DNA of 64,000 nt from Rhizophagus irregularis (Eukaryota > Glomeromycota > Glomeromycetes > Glomerales > Glomeraceae). The notes below the pieces were generated by a model. The model searched no databases, was not told the origin of the DNA, and saw only the letters and a program-made list of their open reading frames with translations. This document shows, in pieces, positions 59,100 through 64,000 of the stretch. The stretch spans positions 806,001 to 870,000 of the forward strand of contig NC_089448.1 in NCBI RefSeq assembly GCF_026210795.1, given 5' to 3'. Position 1 is the stretch's first letter. Each line of letters begins with the position of its first letter. The position numbers were made by a program, and so were the translations under genes.

Positions 59100-61499
59100 G
59101 TATTAGTTGGTAAAGATTATTATATTACTGTAACCGGTAACGATTGATAATATTTTTGTAATGATTGTTATACATTAGGAACACATTGCAAAGCAGAATG
59201 CCTGGAGGGCACCTGTCTACATTTACTAGTACTACGTAATATATGTACAGGCATAGCCTGGGCTCCGCCCAAAAATTTATCCCATGTTGTCCACTAACAC
59301 TCAGTTCCGCATAGACAAGTAATTCACTATTTTTTGTAACGATGAAGTGCCTTTAGCGCCCTTTAGGGATGTTTTGTGTAATGATAATTATCAATAGTTA
59401 CCAATAATACCAATAATTACCAATTGCAGAGTAGGCAGCTGCGGAATGGATTATTAGTGGACAACAGGAAGAATAACGTAGGCGACTGCAGATGCATACT
59501 TCATAGTTACACAAAATTAGTAAATACTACGTCATGGTCACATGATACTCTGAACAAGTGAGTAGAGTGTCACATGAGAAAATAGTACGTCATGGTCCCT
59601 CCCAAAGGGCACATGACACACTCAGGAGTACCCAGAAGAATTTCCTTACGTGATAAGCGCACCCTATGATTAGCTCCTGCAGAACTAGTCTTTAGACCTT
59701 CCTTCGGAAGTGAACTGACCGTGATTTTTGCCAAGAGATTTCCGAGACATTATGTCCCAGAAATGATACCACTAGTAAGATGCCACTTATTATCCATTCC
59801 GCAGCCGTCTACTAATATTTTTTGTAAATATGAAGTACCTTCCCTGTTATCGATAACAATCAACTCTACGTTGTACCTAATAGGCGTGGTTGAGCAGCAT
59901 TAGGAACACATTCTCCTAAGACTTTTGACAGAGGAAGTTCCCTTTGGGGGTAACAGGGCCCCTGCCAAAACACTCATGAGAAGAAAGACGTAGGTAAATG
60001 ATAGAGGAAGAATACCGTAGACATGGAATATCTGGAGGGTTCCACTATTCCTAAGACTGAGCTCCTGCTCGCAGATTATGAGTGGCCGTTATGGAGAATA
60101 ACGTGGACAACTGCAGTGCATATTAGTTAGGAATGATGAACAATCTTATCAACTAACTACATACTGAGACTGTGTTCGATTACAGATACTACCTGAAAGG
60201 TACGAAGTGCCTTTGGGCACTCTTCGACTGAAAGGAGGAATACAGTGGTCACGTGATTAAATTTTGCTCTTCGAGCAGTCTCTGACTGACCGGACTCCGC
60301 CAAAAATGAGTACCCTTCACAGGAGCTCACGTTATTTCCCCAGTTGTCTATTATAATCATTGTTGTCCCATTCATACTCAATTGTAGACAAAGTTACCAA
60401 AGAGATTACCAAGTGTGCTAAAGATAGAGCCTAATAACTGCTCATTTTTTCGTCCTATTAACTGTACTATATTCTTAAGGTTGCTTGCCGAAACCTAGGG
60501 GTTTAGGCAAGATGGCGTTTCGCCGAAAAGCGAAATTCTGCCGAAACTATATTAAAGTTATATTAAAAAACTGGCGAAACTTTAGAGAAAGGCGAAACTG
60601 CTGAAACTTATTATAAATGCCGAAACTGCCGAAACTCTGCTGAAACTATAATAAATCTATAGTAAAATTTTGACGAAACTAATCGTAGGATTTTGAAGAG
60701 GTTTAGACAAGCAACCTTATATATTCTTCTTCCAGAAGTCAGAGTTTGCTCTTCGAGCAGTTATTCCTGCAGTCGCTTATCAATTCCACAGTTGTCCACT
60801 CATATTCTGATACGCAGTTGTCCACTAATTTGTAACGATGTAGTATACCTTCGTCTCCCTTCAGTCGAAGCATTCCACGTCTACGTTATTCCTCGAGACA
60901 TTCCTCCTATTGTCCACTAATTATCGTTACACAAAAAATGTACTTATTGGTGATTATTGGTAACTATTGAGAAAGCGCACTTCATCGTTACAAAAATTAG
61001 TGAATTACTTGTCTATGCAGATTTGAGTGTTAGTGAACAACATGGGATAATTTTTTGGGCTCCGCCCAGGCTATGCCTGTACGTATGTTACGTAATATAC
61101 GCCATATGTTGACATCGTTACTGGGCCTTGACCTGGTCACCGTGCCGACCAACCACGTTTATTTTTCTTTAACATAAACTTTTATACATATTTACTGTAG
61201 TCGATTACAAGAAAAAATTTCACTATGACTGCGACCAGAGAGAATAAACGTTTATTGTTACTAACTAATATGCACTTCATTGAACTATGGTAATGCCTAT
61301 GCTATCTTTTATGTAGTTTATTGTTGGTAACTATGTTACTTTTTGTTGGTAACGATTGTTATCCTCTTACCAGCGTTGTGTAATTATCGTACCGTAGATA
61401 ACTAGTGAAGAATTCAGCAGGCGTGTAGTATAGATAACAAGCAGTATTTACCTGGAAGGTATTAGTTAAAGCTAATTTATGTAGGAGCAACGATTCTCG
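59100..61499. repeat. Mosaic of short dispersed palindromic repeats, part 4
   Basis: The repeat mosaic resumes exactly at the right end of the transposon. 59236-59335 is an inverted copy of about 61000-61098. Both carry the GGGC...GCCC plus AGGC(TAT/ATA)GCCT double hairpin, which is absent from the related backbones at 35560-35640 and 41606-41676. A hAT-like MITE lies at 60476-60719. No gene supported. Confidence 0.7.
60476..60719. mobile_element. hAT-like MITE, 244 bp
   Basis: 21-bp terminal inverted repeats starting TAAGGTTGCTTG differ at few positions. They are flanked by a perfect 8-bp direct repeat TATATTCT (60468-60475 and 60720-60727). The 8-bp duplication and the YARNG-type end (TAAGG) fit the hAT superfamily. 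The interior is a row of (G)CCGAAACTn units with no coding capacity, so it would need a transposase supplied from elsewhere. Confidence 0.85.
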
Positions 61500-61815
61500 A
61501 TTTAAGTAAGTACTATATGTATGATTTCTGGTATAACCACATTAAAAGAAAATATGGGGATAAAGCTAAACTTGTTATACTGAAACAGACTCATTTATCA
61601 TTGAAATCGAAACAGAAAATGTATATGATGATATGGTTGAAGATGCGGATTTGTATGATTTTAGTGATTACCCGGAAGATCACCCTTACTTAAAAAATTA
61701 CCACCTGACCAATGGATAACCAAGCCAGACGGTACACGAGAGTTAAAAATAAGAAGGTAATTGGTAAGTTTAAGGATGAGAATGCTGGTGCACGAATAAC
61801 CAGATACGCAGGTAA
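61500..61815 (+). pseudogene. Family B DNA polymerase relic containing motif C
   Basis: The first segment reads [19 protein letters not shown]. After a one-base loss near 61576 the frame continues with [15 protein letters not shown] and [14 protein letters not shown] later piece, NKKVIGKFKDENAG, lies at about 61760-61800. This is the region around motif C (normally DTDS) of Polinton/viral-type protein-primed family B polymerases. Here the first of the two metal-binding aspartates is Glu. Frameshifts, stops and the missing N-terminal two thirds show it is dead. Orientation is opposite to the motif A fragment at 49161-49815. Confidence 0.65.
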
Positions 61816-63683
61816 TCATTCCAAATCATATGCGGTTGAAACACAGCCACATTATTCCCCAAAAGGAGCTTCTCTGTAAAGCTTAGAACGCAGTAAGCTA
61901 CCTAACAACTATACGAATATTATACTCTATTGCAGAAACACGTGGGCATCGTTACTTCTATACATTTTTGTTGGTAACGATGTAATAACAGGTAGAAGAG
62001 AACATAAGACAACAGTAGAAGGCATTACGCCAGTAACAGGGGGGATAACGTAGACAACGGTGAAAATGATTAGGAGAAGACGGTTACCAATTTTTTTCAG
62101 TTCAAGCAGTTCTGTAAAAATTTCAACGACCAAAAGTCGTCCAAGTCACGTGATTTTTGTGTAAAAATAGGGTAACGTAGGTGAAGTGGAACAATAATCT
62201 TTTCACAAGACGAATATGTGCCTTTGGGCAGTCTCCGAGTGAATGTATAACAGTTTTTTTCACACTATTGAAGGGAGGGACAACGTAGGCAATGGTGGAA
62301 ATGATTAGGAGTAGGCAACGAGAGGTATTCCATGTCTACATTACCCCCTGTTGTCGATAACACTCATAAACATATACTCTTTTTGTTACAATACAGCATA
62401 TAAATGACTTTGGTAACGACTTCTGCATACGTTTAGTTCAATGAAACGTATATTGGTTGGTAACCATGATTACATATACCATTAGTTACAATTTGTAGGA
62501 GGAGAAGCTTCTAAGTATTTATTTCGGTAACTATGCATGTGTTGGTAACCGCATATATTGACGTAAATAGGATAAGGTATTCTTACCATCAAGAGCACAT
62601 GAGCCTTTAGCTGAGCAACGCCCACATAGGACCCTTGGGTATTGATGTCACGTGAATGCCGTTGACCATTGTCGACCAATACATACTCAATTATGGACTT
62701 CGTTACTGAAGAGATTGCTGAGAGTGACAAAGATAGGTATTACTCATGTGCCCTTTGGGAATAACGGTAGACTCACTGTAGAAAAATACGTGGACATCAT
62801 TACAGTGTAATACCTGGAGTATTGGATAAGATTTGTAATATGAAATTACTGCGGGTTTTTTTATTTGAATTCTTGTATAAAAAAATACCAACGAAAGATT
62901 CCTGCAGTTGAAAATATTAATGGATGAACGTCCTGATCGTATTATTCAAAACGTTTGTGACCTTATAGATGAACTTAAAGTCATATAATGCATCATGGTT
63001 TCAATGTAACGGTTAATGAGAACTCGATGTTTAATTTAAATTATCTACTGCGATCCTCAAGAAACTAACACTTCGTAATTATTCAGTTTGTAGCCAATCG
63101 ATAAACAAAACAATTTAAAAGTTAGGAAAATTAGAAATACTTTTTTTACTGAATGCAATAACTTAGAGAGATGTAAAATCGAAGATTTCAAAGATTTAGC
63201 AATGGTTTGCCAAAAGATGTTATAGACTATTTAAATGGAGAAAATGAAACGTTATAGTAAAATTTTTGTGAATTTCAGTACATCAAAAAAGATAAGAGGA
63301 TCAGATTGATTATAAATAATTTTCTTATGGAATTTTCTTTTGCAGGGCTAAAATGTAGGGAGTGACATAATTTAATAGAATTGGTTAAGCGAGATTTAAG
63401 TTTATAGGATAATAGTATTTTCTTCTTTTTTTACTACTTTGTATTCTCTGGGTAAAATTTGATTGCTATAAAATAAATACGGGTTATCACTTCATTAGTT
63501 CAATTCTAGTAAATGATTTCATCATTAACCTATATGGTAACTTTCGTGCAGCAAGTGAATTGTGTAACTGTCACTGACATTATACTGTATGTGGACTATG
63601 GGGAAGATACATGGTCATCATTACCCCCAAAGGAACATCTACTCATATTCTGCGATGTAGTCGTCCACATTATTCTTCTGCGG
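61816..63683. repeat. Mosaic of short repeats, part 5, grading into AT-rich DNA with small coding relics
   Basis: Repeat vocabulary continues to about 62840 (TCACGTGATTTTTGTG at 62145, GGTTGGTAACCATGATTA at 62455). After that AT-rich DNA returns. Two small coding-like pieces are 62884-62988 (ending MDERPDRIIQNVCDLIDELK) and 63190-63257 (RFSNGLPKDVIDYLNGE). Both look like gene ends with lost upstream parts; neither family is recognised. From about 63540 repeats resume. Confidence 0.4.
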
Positions 63684-63989
63684 TCACTTCCCGACATTCT
63701 TGCACTAGCCGATGTCATGATTATGCTCAGTATGAGACCAGCCGAAGTAAAAAATTTGTGTATTGAAAATGGACACGTGACTGGTTTTGCCAAAAGTCCC
63801 GATGATGCATTGTTCGAAACTCAATTGTTAGTTGATTCAGAGAAGCCAATAGCAACTACTTCATGTCTTTCACGGTTGCGCACTGAATTAAGAAACACTG
63901 GGGCTTTATCTGAAATTATCAACGCAACGAAAAATCCAAATATCACTGCATTGGCAAATAGAATGCAAGCCGAAAAACGTGATATTTGA
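63684..63989 (+). pseudogene. Tyrosine-recombinase-like fragment
   Basis: The open frame begins at 63513, but its first 57 codons run through mosaic repeats. The recognisable part starts around 63684: DILALADVMIMLSMRPAEVK, then GHVTGFAKS, and ends TALANRMQAEKRDI. The MxRPAEVxxL segment, with the Arg at ORF codon 75, resembles the first catalytic Arg region of tyrosine recombinases of the kind abundant as Crypton-like genes in Rhizophagus. The later HxxR and Tyr parts are absent, and the window ends just after the stop. It is a 5'-truncated piece joined to repeats. Confidence 0.5.
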
Positions 63990-64000
63990 GAAGCTAACGG

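Noticed and set aside
33886-63600. The mosaic as an inserted mitochondrial segment
   Set aside because: The hairpin style is reminiscent, but no mitochondrial protein, rRNA or tRNA gene was seen.

Overview
The window looks like nuclear DNA of an arbuscular mycorrhizal fungus of the Rhizophagus type. It is very AT-rich, with poly-A/T runs everywhere and few intact genes among many mobile-element remains. Intron-containing genes have ordinary GT...AG introns of about 50-90 bp. Two HMG-box (MATA-HMG-like) genes and one protein of a family I associate from memory with Rhizophagus support this. The species call is inference; there is no marker gene here.

Layout: (1) 198-2426, an intact DDE transposase-like gene. 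(2) About 2.7-11.3 kb, a degraded A-rich Ty3/gypsy retroelement with gag, protease, RT-RNase H, integrase, polypurine tract and 3' LTR; no 5' LTR was recognised. (3) 11.3-33.4 kb, the fungal 'quiet' zone. It holds an HMG-box gene (minus), a small gene with an internal duplication, a second HMG-box gene (plus), several decayed gene fragments, an intact four-exon RBR (RING-IBR-RING) ubiquitin ligase at 28275-29328 (minus), and an unknown 246-codon gene at 32673-33413. (4) 33379-33885, a near-perfect long foldback built from small hairpin units, which marks a sharp change of sequence character. (5) 33.9-52.5 and 59.1-63.6 kb, a mosaic of short dispersed repeats, many of them small GC-rich palindromes. 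Stranded in it are a coiled-coil gene that has captured one of these palindromes three times in frame (39874-41529), an intact giant-virus-like membrane metalloprotease (48323-49081), two separated pieces of family B DNA polymerase genes in opposite orientation, a hAT-like MITE and a tyrosine-recombinase-like fragment. (6) 52545-59099, a complete Plavaka/CACTA-like DNA transposon with two divergent spliced genes, inserted into the mosaic. Its empty target sequence survives elsewhere in the window.

The most unusual signal is the small-palindrome system of the mosaic. Paralogous copies of the same backbone occur with and without particular hairpins, which gives filled and empty sites. One paralog series gains hairpins stepwise, and one palindrome type sits in coding sequence, where it encodes a repeated ETARPGK-like peptide. 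This behaves like a mobile or expanding mini-hairpin family, similar in style to bacterial palindromic elements or the double-hairpin elements of fungal mitochondria, but here in apparently nuclear DNA.

Limits: exon structures come from reading frame plus GT/AG junctions only. Family names come from motifs and memory, with no database search.
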